NCBI GenBank assembly: GCA_013339895.1
Contig: JABACO010000001.1
Coordinates: 7,074,040 to 7,138,039 of the forward strand
Source: Ephydatia muelleri
Taxonomy: Eukaryota > Porifera > Demospongiae > Spongillida > Spongillidae
DNA: 64,000 nt
Direction of reading: 5' to 3'
Shown here: one piece after another, positions 47,901-60,213 of the stretch
Layout: every line of letters begins with the position of its first letter
Position numbering within the stretch: position 1 is the first letter of the stretch
Notes under the pieces: generated by a model
Told to the model about the DNA's origin: nothing
What the model saw: the letters and a program-made list of their open reading frames with translations, nothing else
Database searches by the model: none
Position numbers and translations under genes: made by a program

Positions 47901-49141
47901 CTGAAGGTAACAAGAGGGCAAAGTCAGCCAAAAGTACATCCCATCATGTGGTCATTCTAATGCTTACTATGCTTCGCATGTGGTGAATAACAAAAACAAA
48001 ACTACTGTAATATCACTATGTTATAGAACTGGAACAAGAAAGCTTTGTCACATGCAAAGTTCATCTGAAGACACAGACCCTTTTGAATGGGATTGTGAAT
48101 ATGATGAATGTAAAGACAGGTTACCTACAGATCTTGTAGGGAATGACAGGCTTATACATAACCTTTTCCATTATTTATAGGACAGCGAACCACTTCCTAA
48201 ATTGCCTGAAGGTGAATATGGTGGCTGCGTTGATATGGATACTCTTATAAGCAATTTTTATATATGTAAGTGAAGCAATCACTGCAGGAGGTATACCATT
48301 TCCCTCTGCAATTCGCATTGCACCCTCTGTAATAATAATGTGGAATCACTTGAAGGGTATGACTGATGTATTTTCAAGATGCCAAAAGGATGTGAAGCCC
48401 ATTCAAGAGCCTGCACCCATATGCATTTATCTGGATAAGATTGATTATGACCATGGTTTGGAATATGTATGTACTTATTCGACTAGGTCAAATAGAGAAA
48501 AGAATTGAATCATATAAGTCTCTTGAACAGATACATAATGCATTAAACAGGCAAGGATCCTTTCAGCAATCAATCTTGAGATGTGCATTGAGATATAAGT
48601 TGGAAATAGCTTATCCACCGCCTGTGAAGGCCAATGTAAATCCTCCTGATAGTGAGTTGAGCAGGTTGAAAGACACAGTGATGTATTTGAACTCTGAACA
48701 GGGAGTTACACGTTGGCGCAATGGATTGCATTACAATGGTGACTTAGAAACATCAAGACGTTGCATTTATTGCAACCATGCCACAACAAACTACTGTGTC
48801 ACTTGTTCAACTGAAGCCCCTTGTTCAACTGAAGCCCCAAAGGTAAATAAGATTTGTTTTTGTATTACAGATTATAATTATTAAACCTCATGCAGGTTAT
48901 CTTCCCCATGTGACATGCCAAAACTATGAGTGCAACAGGACGGAAAAATTTAAAGACTTGCTTTCAAAAGTGTCATCATTCTGTTAAAATAGAACAGGAT
49001 TTCTCACGACAAAGAATGACCTCTGAGCTCCAGAAGTGTGCCAATAAAGAAAATGCAATGGTATCAGCACAGTCCAGGAAGAGGAAACGTGAAGCAATGC
49101 ATCTTGAAATGCAACAGGAGAATGAAGAATTGGAAGAGTAA
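47900..49141 (+). pseudogene. piggyBac-like transposase remnant
   Basis: Pieces in different frames include PFPSAIRIAPSVIIMWNHLK followed by GMTDVFSRCQKDVK (about 48290-48400), and a longer open piece, 48441-48884, with RLGQIEKRIESYKSLEQI and NRQGSFQQSILRC. The last part has paired cysteines, RRCIYCNHATTNYCVTC, resembling the C-terminal zinc module of piggyBac-type transposases. A possible intron (donor after 48840, acceptor near 48895) precedes a lysine- and glutamate-rich tail ending at 49141. Stops and frame changes in the upstream half indicate a dead copy. No TTAA-flanked termini were found. Another transposase family is possible. Confidence 0.42.
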
Positions 49142-49740
49142 CAACATAATTGTCTAAGATGCATGTGATTATTGATTTCCATTATACCTCAGTATAATAT
49201 GAACATATTATACTTGCATTGCATGAATCGCAAGATATTTCAACCGTTAAATTGTACGAAATGTCGTACGATTCCATACATTACAGGCAGCGTGATTATG
49301 GCTTCATTATGCACCCAGCGGTGTGATGACCTTTGGTATAATTTCACAGTAATGAACGCTCTTTTCAACACATGAAGTTAAAAATTCCTTTTAAGAATGA
49401 AACAAATGACTAGTAATAGTTTGAAAAAATCGTACCAAATTTCGTACAATTTTGTGTTGGTTTAGGTACTAAACCTGGTTTAATCTTTTGGGGGTATGCG
49501 AGCAATATGCTAAAATCCCTAGGGTTGTAGCCCCTGAGAAAGCCTCACTTCCATTCAACCCTAAGCCTAGGGAAAGCCTCGCCTCCATTCAAACCTAAAG
49601 CCCTTAAAGTCTGGGATAAGTCTCACTTACATTCAACCAATCCCATCATACAATCTAACACACTGTCCCCAAAGATATTGACACCTGATATGGTTCCAGG
49701 TCACACATGTATATAAAGGATGGTAGGGTGGGCAGCAATC
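49142..49740. other. Non-coding stretch with imperfect direct repeats
   Basis: No gene is visible. At 49520-49635 a motif of the type AAAGCCTCxCxTCCATTCAA recurs about three times. The right part may be the leading end of the DIRS-like element. Confidence 0.5.
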
Positions 49741-49769
49741 ACTCAGTCCAAAGCTAAGGCTGCCAGCTG

Positions 49770-51470
49770 CATTGTTTATGATGTCGTCACGACAAAACCT
49801 AATGCGCCTCACATGCGAGGTACTCCGCCTCAAACTGATGCAAGCTCACCTCGTCACCACCGGCAACAAAGCGGACCTCGTGGAGCGACTTCTCCAGCAC
49901 AAGGCAAGCTACGTACAAGGATCGTCTGAAGTCAGGAGGTTCCGAATCGACCGTCTCCGACCCCACGGACGGTACGGACAATGCGGATCAGGACGAGACC
50001 ACCAGTCGTTACTCGCTCGCTGCATCGAACCCAGCCATCGGCACGCCCACACCCGACGGTTCCAGCGAAACATTGGAGGGCAGCCCCGGCGACCAGGCAG
50101 CATGCGAGGAGGCACTGGACGTGGCTCCTCCACGCGGCACTCGGCGAAAGCATCAGAGACCTGAACAACCAGAAGTCTCTCGAGCTCGGCGAACCCTCCG
50201 CCGCTCCCCAGCGGGCGCAGCGCGGATAAGTCGAATGCACAGCGTCACCGCCCACGGGAAAGCGCACTCTCCCGACGACAGTGCAATAAGCACTGAGCTA
50301 GCCACCTGAAAAGGGGCTCGCCAGTACCCTTCAAAGAGCAAATCCTCCGCCAGGAAACGATGCCGCAGACGATCTACGTCACCCGCTAGCAGCTCCACCT
50401 CCAGCAGCTCCGACAGCTCCAGCAGTTCCAGCAGCTCTGAAAGTTCGTCGTCCGAGTCTAGCGACTCTGACGCACGGAGGAAGAAGCGGAAGTTGAAGTC
50501 CAAGCGGCACAAGAGGCACCATCACTCCAAGTCGCGGGACTGCAGCTCCCTGAACGCTCCCTTCACCACCATGGTCCCTACCCCTTCGAGGCGCGAAGTG
50601 AAGAGGATCAAGAAGGGTAAGTATGCCCATTTTGATAAACTCCTTTCCCCCGTAGACGACCTTTCCTCGCTCCCCGTGGGAAAGCGCAAAGGGAAGAACA
50701 GACGCCAAGTATGCGACCTTGGCAGCTGGTTTGAGGCATGGAATATATTTATTGCCATCCGGATCCAAATCGCCCCCAACACCGCACTGGAGCTGGTGAA
50801 ATACCAGTCGATCATCTGCCAGCTCTTCTCAGTGTACTCGGTTGCAGCTTCCCTGAAGTATGACAAGCTGTTCAGGCAAGCTGCAGCCAGAGACAATCAA
50901 CAGGCCCTCCGCTGGGATGTACTGAAAGAGGACCTGCTGGTATGGTGTGTCACTAACCCGGCACTTCGGACAAGACAGCAGTCTTCATACCCACGGATCG
51001 GGGCATCAGGGACACCAGCACAGCACCCAGCAGCCACTACTGGCAGCCTTCACCATGGTGAGCACACCACACATACAGCATCAGGTGAGGAGATCTGCCG
51101 GCGGTTTAATTATGGAAAATGCACCAAGGGCACGGAATGCAACTTCTCCCACAGGTGCTGGGTCACTAGCTGCAGTGGAGAGCACTCTGCCAAGTCCTGC
51201 CCCCGCACCAGCACTCCAGGGGTTAAGTGAGCTCCAGCGGGCTCCCACCCCAATACAACACTCAGCCTTTGAGCGAGAACTAAAGGGACATCCTGACAAG
51301 GCCTGGGTCTCCTGGCTGCTCAATGGCATCAACAATGGGGTTTCCACCGGCTACAACTTCCTCTTCACTGCACGCAACCTGACCTCAGCACTACAGCACC
51401 TCGAAATCGTGGACGCTGAGCTACAAAAAGAGGTGGGATCCTTGGCCCCTTCTCACAACGGCCCCTAGAG
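49770..51470 (+). pseudogene. gag-like region of the DIRS-like element
   Basis: The first part has a SAP-like motif (VLRLKLMQAHLVTTGNKADL, a fold that binds DNA) and then a basic and serine-rich stretch. The later part (about 50493-51230) ends with ICRRFNYGKCTKGTECNFSH, a CCCH-type finger, and a cysteine-rich tail. The arrangement is common in DIRS-type gag proteins. It is part of a fossil element. Confidence 0.7.
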
Positions 51471-51479
51471 CACCTCCGC

Positions 51480-52760
51480 ACATCCGGCCTGGGAGCAGTT
51501 CTGAAAAAGAACGAAAGATGGAGAGTTATCCTTCACTTGTCGGCAACAGAGGGTCGTAGCATCAACGACTTCATTGCCAAGGAAGAATTCTCCATCCACT
51601 ACTCGATGCAGTGGCCCTCCTTAGCAGATTCAGCAAAGGAGCCAGGATGGCGAAGGTCGATCTGAAATCCGCCTTCAGAATGGTTCCAATTCAGGCGTCT
51701 GAGTGGGAACTCCTTGGTATGTACTGGCGAGGGCAGTACTACATCAACACCTGCCTCCCCTTTGGTCTCCACTCTGCCCCAAGCATCTTCGACAACTTTG
51801 CCAGCGCACTTCACTGGGTCCTAGAGAACAATTACGGGGCAATCCTACTCCACTACCTCGACGATTTTCTCCTAGTAGGCCCCCCAGACCAACCTACCTG
51901 CCAGGAGTCCATGTCAACCATGCTCCAGGTATGCGAGGCGATGTGGATCCCAGTGGCCATGGAAAAGTGTGAAGGTCCAGCGACCTGCCTCACCTTCCTG
52001 GATTCCTCCCTGCAGCAGCTCAGATTGCCACCAGAGAAGCTGCAGGATATCTCATCCCTGATCACATCATGGCTTGGCAAACGCAAAGCTACCAAGAGGG
52101 AGCTCCTACCTCTCATCGGGAAACTAGCCAAGGTAGTCCCAGCAGGCTGCCTGTTCCTGCGTCGCCTCATCCAGCTCTCAACAACAGTGAGGAAGCTACA
52201 CCACCACATCCACCTCAACCCCGAAGCCAGAGCCGACCTACCATGGTGGAACAGCTTCCTACCATCTTGGAATGGCATCTCGATGTTCATAGCACCTGAG
52301 TGGAAGGATGAAGACTCTTTCCAGCTGTACACTGATGCCTCCGGCTCCTTCGGATTTGGCGTTTACCTGGATGGTGCCTGGTTCAGAGGTGACTGGCAGC
52401 CACACCAGCAGCTACTCAAGCGCTCCATATAGTGGCAGGAGCTATTCGCCATAGTGGCAGCAGCTCTCACTTGGGGCCATCTCCTGGCTGGACAGCGCAT
52501 CAGGTTTCATTGCGACAACCTGCCCATAGTCCAGGCATGGACCAACCAGTCTTCAAGGCACCCTGGCATAATGGATCTCCTAAGAACCTGTTCTTCATTG
52601 CAGCCAGAAACAACTTTACAGTTTCCCTGGTGCACCTCCCAGGCAGACTAAACTGCATTGCGGATGCACTTTCCCGCAATCAAATGTCATGCTTCTTCTC
52701 CCTTGTCCCCCAGGCCAATCAACTGCCCACGCCCGTACCTCAGGAGCTGGCAGAGCTCTA
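51480..52760 (+). pseudogene. Reverse transcriptase-RNase H region of the DIRS-like element
   Basis: Polymerase blocks are clear: AKVDLKSAFRMVPI, CLPFGLHSAPSIFDNF and LLHYLDDFLLVGP. They are followed by a connection domain (LIGKLAKVVPAG) and RNase H (LYTDASGSFGFGVYL, then HCDNLPIVQAW). The motif set is of the DIRS type. It is part of a fossil element. Confidence 0.85.
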
Positions 52761-53646
52761 GAAGGCCACCTAAGACACCTCCTGCACAGAGCCGTGGCCC
52801 CCTCAACATCCACCACCTACAGGGCAGGGATCAGGAAGTACTACGCCTTCTGCACCCAGTTCAATCTGACCCCTCTTCCAGGGTCCAAGCATACCATCAA
52901 TCTCTTTGCTGCCTATCTCAGCCAAGCACTCCAGGCTAACACCATCCAGGTGTACCTGGCAGCCGTCCCCCACCTCCATCTTACTCGTGGGTTCAGCAGT
53001 CCGGCCCACAACAACCCAACACTGAACCTGCCACAGAGGCATGCAACGCTCCCAAGGCCCAGCCCACCTCAGACCTAAGAGACTGCCTCTCACCATTGGG
53101 ATTCTGGAGCAACAGCTGAGGTTACTGAACAGTGATCCACTGAGCAGTCATGACAAGCTGATGCTGAAAGCAGCCCTCACGTTCGGTTTTTTCGGGTTCC
53201 TGAGGGTTAGCGAGTACACCCGGACTACCAGAGGCAGATTCGACCCCAGACTCCACCCCACCAGAAGCAATGTCACCTGGGTCAAGGAGGGCCTTCACTT
53301 CCTTATCAAGAAGTCGAAAACAGACCAAACCAGGAGAGGCACCATGATATCCATGGGTTACACTCATCGCGCATCATGCCCAGTCATGGCACTGCGAGCA
53401 TACTTCGAAAACTGCACAGCACCGCCAAGAGCAGCCCTATTTCACTTCCACACCGGCCGCCCACTCATCTCCAGAGCTATGAGAGCCATCTTGAAAGACC
53501 TACAGCTCAGGGGTGGCTACAACACCTCCAAATACAACACCCACAGTCTCCAGATTGGGGCAGCAACAGCAGCAGCACAAGCAGGCCTCCCACCATCCAC
53601 CATCCAGCGGCTGGGAAGATGGAGCAGTGCTGCCTACACCCGGTGA
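52760..53646 (+). pseudogene. Tyrosine recombinase region of the DIRS-like element
   Basis: An N-terminal SAM-like segment (TSTTYRAGIRKYYAFC) is followed by the catalytic domain with FFGFLRVSEYTRTT, KKSKTDQTRRG, the THSLQ box and the LGRWSSAAYTR end holding the nucleophilic tyrosine. Such enzymes join circular element DNA to the chromosome without target duplication. It is part of a fossil element. Confidence 0.82.
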
Positions 53647-53829
53647 CCAGCGTCAAGGGGTGGGGGTGACCAGCGTCAAGGGGTGGGGCTGACCTAATGG
53701 GGACCAGCGTTTCCCTTGGTTCCAGTCAGGCTCAGGGTAGGGGGTCAACACCCTTATGCACACCTGACTGGCCGGCTGTCACCTACCCCTTTTGGGCAAA
53801 CAATAAACGATGCCAAGCGCAATGGGAAT

Positions 53830-56480
53830 CACGATCAGAGCGCATATAGTATACCAAGCATGAAGGAGCATTCAGACAGCATTAAAATATGTATTGGGGC
53901 TAAGACAAATAGAGTACAAGTGGTTAGCAAGCAAGAGGCTTTTGTTCTTTACAGGTAGTGTGTGCAGGGCTGGAATAATGAATATTACAGTTTAACTTGC
54001 TCTTTATGTCAGTGTAAACATACCAGGGCCCTGACCTACCACAATCTGCACTGATAGGGTAGGTACAATAAAGCATAGGCCAGGTAGAAACATCGCCCTT
54101 AAAAAAAAAACCTGTGTGGCATACGTCGTTTTTCATCCAGAAGAAGCAGCACAGCGTTTCATATCGCACTAGTTGTAAGCAGGGGATTAAATGAGCGTGC
54201 AAATACTCCTGCAAGGGTAGGATGATTTCCACTTTGTATTTTATATGAGAGGGCCAGGAACAGCAATGTGATGAGTATACATGACATGTACAGTATTCTA
54301 ATAGTGCGATATAGGAGATGCAACAGGGTTAGAATGTTAGCTACAGTGTAAGGCGATGAAATCACTGAACCGACTATCGTTGCAGATTGTGGTAGGTGTA
54401 ACAATTTCATTATACTGCTGGCGGACTCCAAAAGAGAAAAAAGGCTGTAAGCTTTTATAGGTGAGATGAGCACTTGTATACACAGAGTTCTAGATGAGTG
54501 TACTAAGGGTAGAGAGTACTTCTAGAGAGGACTACATACAACAATACAGAGGAAAAACACAGTGAGGACAGAAGCTCGGTTAATAAAATCAGTGGCCTGC
54601 ACAAACGTGCACAACAGCAGTTAAATGGAATAGAATGCACGTAGGAACTCAATATGCACATAGAGGTGTACCGTCATGATTAGACAGTGTAATCATGTTT
54701 GCCACATGTGTAACAGTGCGTACGTGTTATGTGTGTGTGTGTATATGTGTGTATGTGTGTGTATGTGTGTGTATGCAAGTGTTGTGTTCAAGAATGGTAA
54801 AGGTTCATTTACACAATGTATACTGGTACACATGCATGTGAACCCAGAATCATGGCATATTCTGTGTGAGCTGACCATTGTGTGTGCAAAAAGAAAAAGA
54901 TGTCACAGCAAGTGGTACAGCTTAGTTGGAAAGGCATAAAGAATGATGAGTTGAGCAAGGGTATGCCTTACGCATGATGTGATGAACATAGTGTTATTTT
55001 TTGCCATGTGGATACAACAGTATGTTGGACAAGTGTACATTGCTTTAGAGGACCAATCCTATAGGGTCATGATATGTGTGTGCCACGGATAAATCTATGG
55101 ACCAATTCTATGGGGACACAATGCATGTTACTAAGTTATATGGGAATTCAACATACACAGAGAGTAGTTGTCAAAATGAATACCTAGGTATGCCTAGGAA
55201 AGCTTTATCACATGCTTCTCCACCGGCCACAGAAATTTAATGTGAGTGCATAGGAACTTAAAGCCTTACGCATGATGTGATGAACATAGTGCTATTATGT
55301 ACCTATGCACGGACTCAAGTCAGGGCTCTGTATCAAGTATGAAGGACCAGTTATATGGGAACTCAACATGCACAAAGAGTAATTGCCAAAAGGAATACTT
55401 GTACAGAGGATATGTGTAACAATACACAGAGAGTTAGTAAATCAAATCAGTGGCTGGTACAAACATGCACAACAGCAGTTTATTAAATGGAGTATAATGC
55501 ATGTGCATGTCACAATGTTTGTGAGTGTGTGTACCATCATTACCAGACAGTATGCCACATTACGCTATTGCGATTATGTACAGGTCCATGTGAGTATCAA
55601 TGCAAGCATGTGCAGCACAAGTGTGAGCCAGTAGGAGTTCATTCATGTTCATGCACTATGTGTGAGCTGTAAAGAAATAACAACCCGTAATCATTGCAAT
55701 TGTAGCCGAGTGGCGAGGCAGGAATAATTTCAACAAGGATATGGCAAATTGGAAAGCTGTATACACGACTCAAGGATTATGCGAGTGTGTAGCAAATAGC
55801 CTTCCGCATGCCGTGTTGAATACTGCCATCAGTGGGAGGCGCAAGATATAACTGTAACCATGGAATTCCCTGGGTCCATCCGTTAATATGGTACGATCGT
55901 CTTGCGAAGTGAGAATTAGTCCTCTTCTTTATTATCTTAATCTACCCACATAAACTCACTGTCTGGGTGAGACAACATTAGTTGCAAACGGCTAACCGAG
56001 ACGCTAAGGCAGAGAATGGGCGGAACAATTTTTTGTGGAATGGGAGAACAGAACGCGTGTTGCATGCAATAATTGTGCAAATCAAGCTGAAAATGTGCAT
56101 TACCTTTGCATAGTTGAATCTCCGTAATGGATAAAGTAGAATTTACAGTACAGAACACATCAATAGCAACAGGACCCCTCTACCTATACACCGAATTGGA
56201 TACGATTTGAATGCTCCTACCTGAAGTTATGGTGGTTTTGAACCCCAAGGGGTATTGGACCTCGTAACGTCAGCACTGTGATTGTGCAAGACACCAAATT
56301 ATAATTATACACTGCGAAATGGTGTGTTATGAAGTGTTGAAGATACGAAGCCAATGTCCTTAACTGTTCAAAAGGTATTGCGATTCAAACGCGATGCATT
56401 TTTATAACTTAGATATCCATGATGCAATTTTCTCGGAAACTGTCCTAATTATACATTAATAGCCACATGCAATAACAACT
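53830..56480. other. Non-coding DNA with a diverged ~870-bp tandem duplication
   Basis: No convincing gene was seen. Segments at about 54540-55060 and 55410-55700 plus 55080-55300 share landmarks (CACAACAGCAGTT at 54609 and 55469; CTTACGCATGATGTGATGAA at 54966 and 55264), which indicates an old tandem duplication. A run of ten A lies near 54101. Confidence 0.6.
54728..54780. repeat. TG-rich microsatellite
   Basis: Alternating TGTGTG and TATG units. Confidence 0.85.
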
Positions 56481-56595
56481 CCTATAGTACTTCATTACTA
56501 TCTATTACATCATCACTCGACTTCACACATAGATACTGTGACGTCAAATCCTCACACACACTGAACACACAAATGCACATACATGTTCTCTGTAC

Positions 56596-56685
56596 CTCAT
56601 GGCCGTTGATGTCGACACCAAGTGATAGGAGTCGCTGAACAGTTCCCACATCACCAGCCTTGCATGCTGCAAGTAACTGTTGCAT
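56596..56685 (-). CDS. Ankyrin-type first coding exon (30 codons)
   Basis: On the minus strand, ATG 56685 begins MQQLLAACKAGDVGTV and continues QRLLSLGVDINGHE, followed by a donor GAG/GTACAG. LLAACKAGD, VQRLL and GVDIN form the helices and loop of an N-terminal, capping-type ankyrin repeat. The exon ends in phase 0, matching the phase of the four 81-nt ankyrin exons on the same strand at lower coordinates. It could therefore be the 5' exon of the gene to which they belong, or of an unrelated ankyrin protein. No further exon was found in between. The alternative reading, an internal exon with an acceptor at GCAACAG, is also possible. Confidence 0.55.
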
Positions 56686-56699
56686 TTTTTTATGTGTGT

Positions 56700-57360
56700 A
56701 ATATATGTTACATACATGTACAAGGAGCTTCGAAGAGCAATGATGGCATTACTGTCAATACACAACACAAAGTATGCTCACAATATTGAATGCAACATAA
56801 ATGGTTAATTCCCACCATCCAAACTAACCTAGGTCCTCTATTAAACTGGTTATTATGGTAAAGATGATAAGCATCTTAACAGTTTAGAAGAGAACCCACG
56901 AAACAAATGATGTACAAGAGTAACAAGACACAGGGGTTGCAACAATTAAAAAAGGGAGTTCAGTGAATTATGTAATTTACATACAGCCGTGATGACGTTC
57001 AGGGATATACAATGTCAGTAAAGTGCACTATACATACAAAATACACACCTTAAATACTCTTAGTTACACCAAGAAGACCCTCTGCTCTGAACTTATATCA
57101 ACAACTTGCTTAACCAAAATTAAAAATATATCATACATGACGTGGAATTGCGATGTGTTGTACTCTGGCTATACTTAGTGATGTGTTGGTAACCATGTAC
57201 TGCATCGTGGTAACCATGTACTGCATCGCGGTAACCATGTACTGCATCGTGCTGAGTGTGCAGTGTATACGCTGCAGGTTCGAAGACCTTATCATGCATA
57301 GTGTTTCAACCCGCCCCCGCCCCCCTCACATGAAGACTGTAAGATAGCAACAATTCTTAT
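56700..57360. other. Non-coding stretch upstream of the ankyrin exon
   Basis: No gene was seen. If the ankyrin exon is the first coding exon, its promoter should lie here. A 21-bp tandem repeat at 57188-57250 is listed separately. Confidence 0.4.
57188..57250. repeat. 21-bp tandem repeat, three units
   Basis: Units beginning GGTAACCATGTACTGC start at 57188, 57209 and 57230. Confidence 0.9.
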
Positions 57361-57369
57361 TTTACTTTA

Positions 57370-57550
57370 CTAACATTTCTAAAGCACCATGTCATGTTGT
57401 CACTTCTACCAGAGGCATGCTACTGAAGTTTAGGTAACTCAGTGAACACCCTAGATGGTGCACAGTAAAGTCTATGATAGTAGAGTACTTTGTATAGCGT
57501 AATCAGTATATGCACTCTGTTACACGAAGTACATGCAAGTTCATATTCAC
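57370..57550. repeat. Segmental duplication, copy 1
   Basis: About 180 bp (landmarks GATGGTGCACAGT, GTACTTTGTATAGCGTAATC) recur at 59030-59210 with roughly 85-90% identity by eye and the same orientation. Confidence 0.85.
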
Positions 57551-58154
57551 AGAGATAATATATAGAGGGATTGGAAATGAATCAAGTGTGCCATAGAGTT
57601 TAGCAATTTTAGCGCACCCTATCCTTGCATGCATGAATCGCACCTACGTTGACCAAAAAAGGGGCGGAATTGTAGGCTTGAATTGAAGTCTTGAATGTCA
57701 CAAGGTAATGAAACATGCTTTCTCAAGTTTAAATAAAGTAGTCGATAGACGATCAACTAAAGAGTCATTGAATACTTATAGATTCGATTTTGCGTCATTT
57801 ATTAACCAAAAAATAAAAAAATTGGCCATTTTTTTACTTTGGGGGGAGAATCCGTCGATCTAGATAAACTGTCCACGTCATTATTTGTGTATTTACTGCT
57901 CATAGTCTAGTATGCGCCCATCGCTATGTTGTTTGTGTATAGCATCTTCAGAAACCTCGCCATGATGTTTTGGGTACCCTTACTCCCTGGGGGTGCCACG
58001 GCTTTTTGTTACAATGGTGGCTGGTTTTAATATATTATTATGGTAGAGCTATGTTGGTTGTGTGCCCATCACATGTTTTTAAAGGTAAACCACATCCCAA
58101 TCGTTCTGTAAATTTCTTCAAAGGTGATGGGCGGAAGAAAATTGAAGCTTCAGC

Positions 58155-58729
58155 ACATTAAGAACATGGAGAAAAGTGGTCGTGGCAATTCCTCGCGCTC
58201 AAGTATATGTGCCTGTTACAGAAGGCCTAACCTGGTCCTTGCCTGTTCCGGAGGTAATATCTGTACAATCTTCTAAAGCTCCTGACCATGGTCATGATCA
58301 AGCTTCAGATCATACAGTAGTGAAATTGCACTCTGTGACTCCTTCCCCTTGTCCTATTACACTGGTGCATGACTTGGTACAATCATTGAACATGCTGATT
58401 GAGAGAACATCAACGGTCACACTCCCTCCATCCTGGGTGTCTATCATATCTGATGGATCCAAGCCTTTTCTATATCGAAGTTGATAGAGCAAAGGAATCA
58501 TGCAACAGTAATTGCAATGTGTCTGGTAATCAACAGTGACATGCAGTGGTCTGTTCACACTACACACGGGCAGTTTAGTACTCATAATTGTTTGTTGCTG
58601 AGTGAACTACCAATACTGCTCAACTCCATTGACAATGGGTTTTTCTTATGCCAGTGCGTGGGTAGAAAAGATGAAGGTTGCCCAGCAGAAACCACACAGA
58701 AATCTAAAGGCCTGAGAAAAACGATTTAG
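58155..58729 (+). pseudogene. Remnant of an unrecognised transposon-like protein
   Basis: Two overlapping frames carry coding-like sequence: LVHDLVQSLNMLIERT and TLPPSWVSIISDG (58176-58484), then NHATVIAMCLVINSDMQWSV and HNCLLLSELPILLNSID (58481-58729). The order resembles a protein region that I recall from THAP-associated transposons of sponges and cnidarians, but no named domain is certain. The frame change at about 58482 suggests a decayed copy. It lies between the two copies of the 57370/59030 duplication. Confidence 0.35.
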
Positions 58730-59029
58730 TGTCTGTTGTAAAAAAATTCTAAGTGCTACACATGTATTCATACCGCTTGTAAGGATTCGTTCGAGGATTC
58801 TGCTCGTTAATTAGTGTTGATTGGCCCCGTTTCCAATCCCTCTATATACTATCTCTGGTATTCACTTCTTTTTTACTTTCCACACAAACCACTCTGCTTA
58901 CGGCCGTCTACGCTTGTGATAATGTGCAGTACATGCTATAGGAACAGGGCTGGACGCACCACAGACCCACAGTTGCGTCTTCCGCGTCTAATCAGTTAAA
59001 CAATGGAACTGGACACCACTAACTATTAT

Positions 59030-59210
59030 AATTACATTTCTAAAGCATCGCGTCATGATTTTCGGGAGGCATGCTACTGAAGTTTCTAAACAAAGCTAAC
59101 TCAGTGATCCTTCTAGATGGTGCACAGTGAAGTCTATGATAGTAGAGTACTTTGTATAGCGTAATCAGTATATGCACTCTGTTACACGAAGTATATGCAA
59201 GTTCGTATTC
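59030..59210. repeat. Segmental duplication, copy 2
   Basis: This is the second copy of the segment at 57370-57550; the two flank the 58-kb coding remnant. Confidence 0.85.
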
Positions 59211-60200
59211 ACTTGATCAGAATTCAGGCTGTCCTGGCAACAAAGTTATAGGAACCCACCCAGGTTATGATCTAGCTGCTAACGCGGGGCTGGACGCCAA
59301 ACACCTGCAAACCAGCCAAGTAAGCGTATTCAATTCTTTCTCCTGCCGGTACGGCAGCTAGCTTTTGGCCCATGCACCTACATTAAAGCAGCAATATTTT
59401 GACGCGTGGACTTACAGTTAGGCACATCAAACGTTCACATCACACATAAAGCAGAGTGACCCTTAGTAGCCTCTAATTAAAGCCGCCTTCCTGACGCCCT
59501 CCCCCAACTGGAAAACACCAATCCGAAATAAATCATAGCGAGAAATACTCCACTTCATACTAAAAATGCTACATACCTCGTCTATTATATCATTTACACG
59601 TCGATCCGTCGAATATCGCTCCATGTTTTTCCCGAATCAGGACCGTATACAATCCGCAACGAACTGTTTACAGGCTTCTTACAGACATTTTTACACTCCC
59701 TGACACACCCCCGTCCGATTTGGTCTGTAGGTTACAATCCGAATCAAACCGTATATGGACCTGACGCGGTCTGTACTACAGAGCGTAAACATGTTGTAAA
59801 GCGGATCCTGCTCTAAATGTACGTGCTATGTTTATAAAATGTTTTCAAATTCGTTATACAATGCAGTACACACTATAACAAAACGTTGTCACTGTCCAGT
59901 CATGCCTAGATATACATTGTGTGGTAACCATTTGTTCTCTTTCAATGTTCTGAACAAATCCTGCATTGGCAGCTGGAACCACATCCGTGAACCATTGAAA
60001 CTGGTCTAACAATGGCACTACTGTCTACAGAAAATATTGTCCTTGACAAGTTGTAGAGTGGACAGTCAAAAGGATTTAATAGTGGCTGTCCATCTGGTAG
60101 CACCATGGTCTCAAAACCTTGTACAAGACATGAGGTGTGTCCAGTCTCGGACTTAATGGTGCTTAGGAGCCGTCAATATTTGAACTATTGGTTAGGAGAC
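59211..60200. other. Stretch without recognised features
   Basis: Base composition is mixed and only short open frames exist. No domain or repeat structure was recognised. Confidence 0.5.
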
Positions 60201-60213
60201 TAAAGATGAGATG

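Larger units (their letters stand above)
49740..53830 (+). mobile_element. DIRS-like tyrosine-recombinase retrotransposon fossil
   Basis: A GC-rich island lies in an AT-rich region. In order on the plus strand are a SAP-like N-terminal segment and gag-like region, a cysteine-histidine finger, reverse transcriptase with RNase H, and a tyrosine recombinase. Reverse transcriptase plus a tyrosine recombinase instead of an integrase defines the DIRS/Ngaro group. Short repeats (a 23-bp unit twice, 53644-53690) and a 3' tail follow. Terminal repeats could not be paired up. The element is broken, with about four or five breaks, and is moderately old. Confidence 0.85.

Noticed and set aside
54676-54939. 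An 87-codon plus-strand frame rich in Cys and Val
   Set aside because: It arises from the TG microsatellite; both strands are open there for the same trivial reason.
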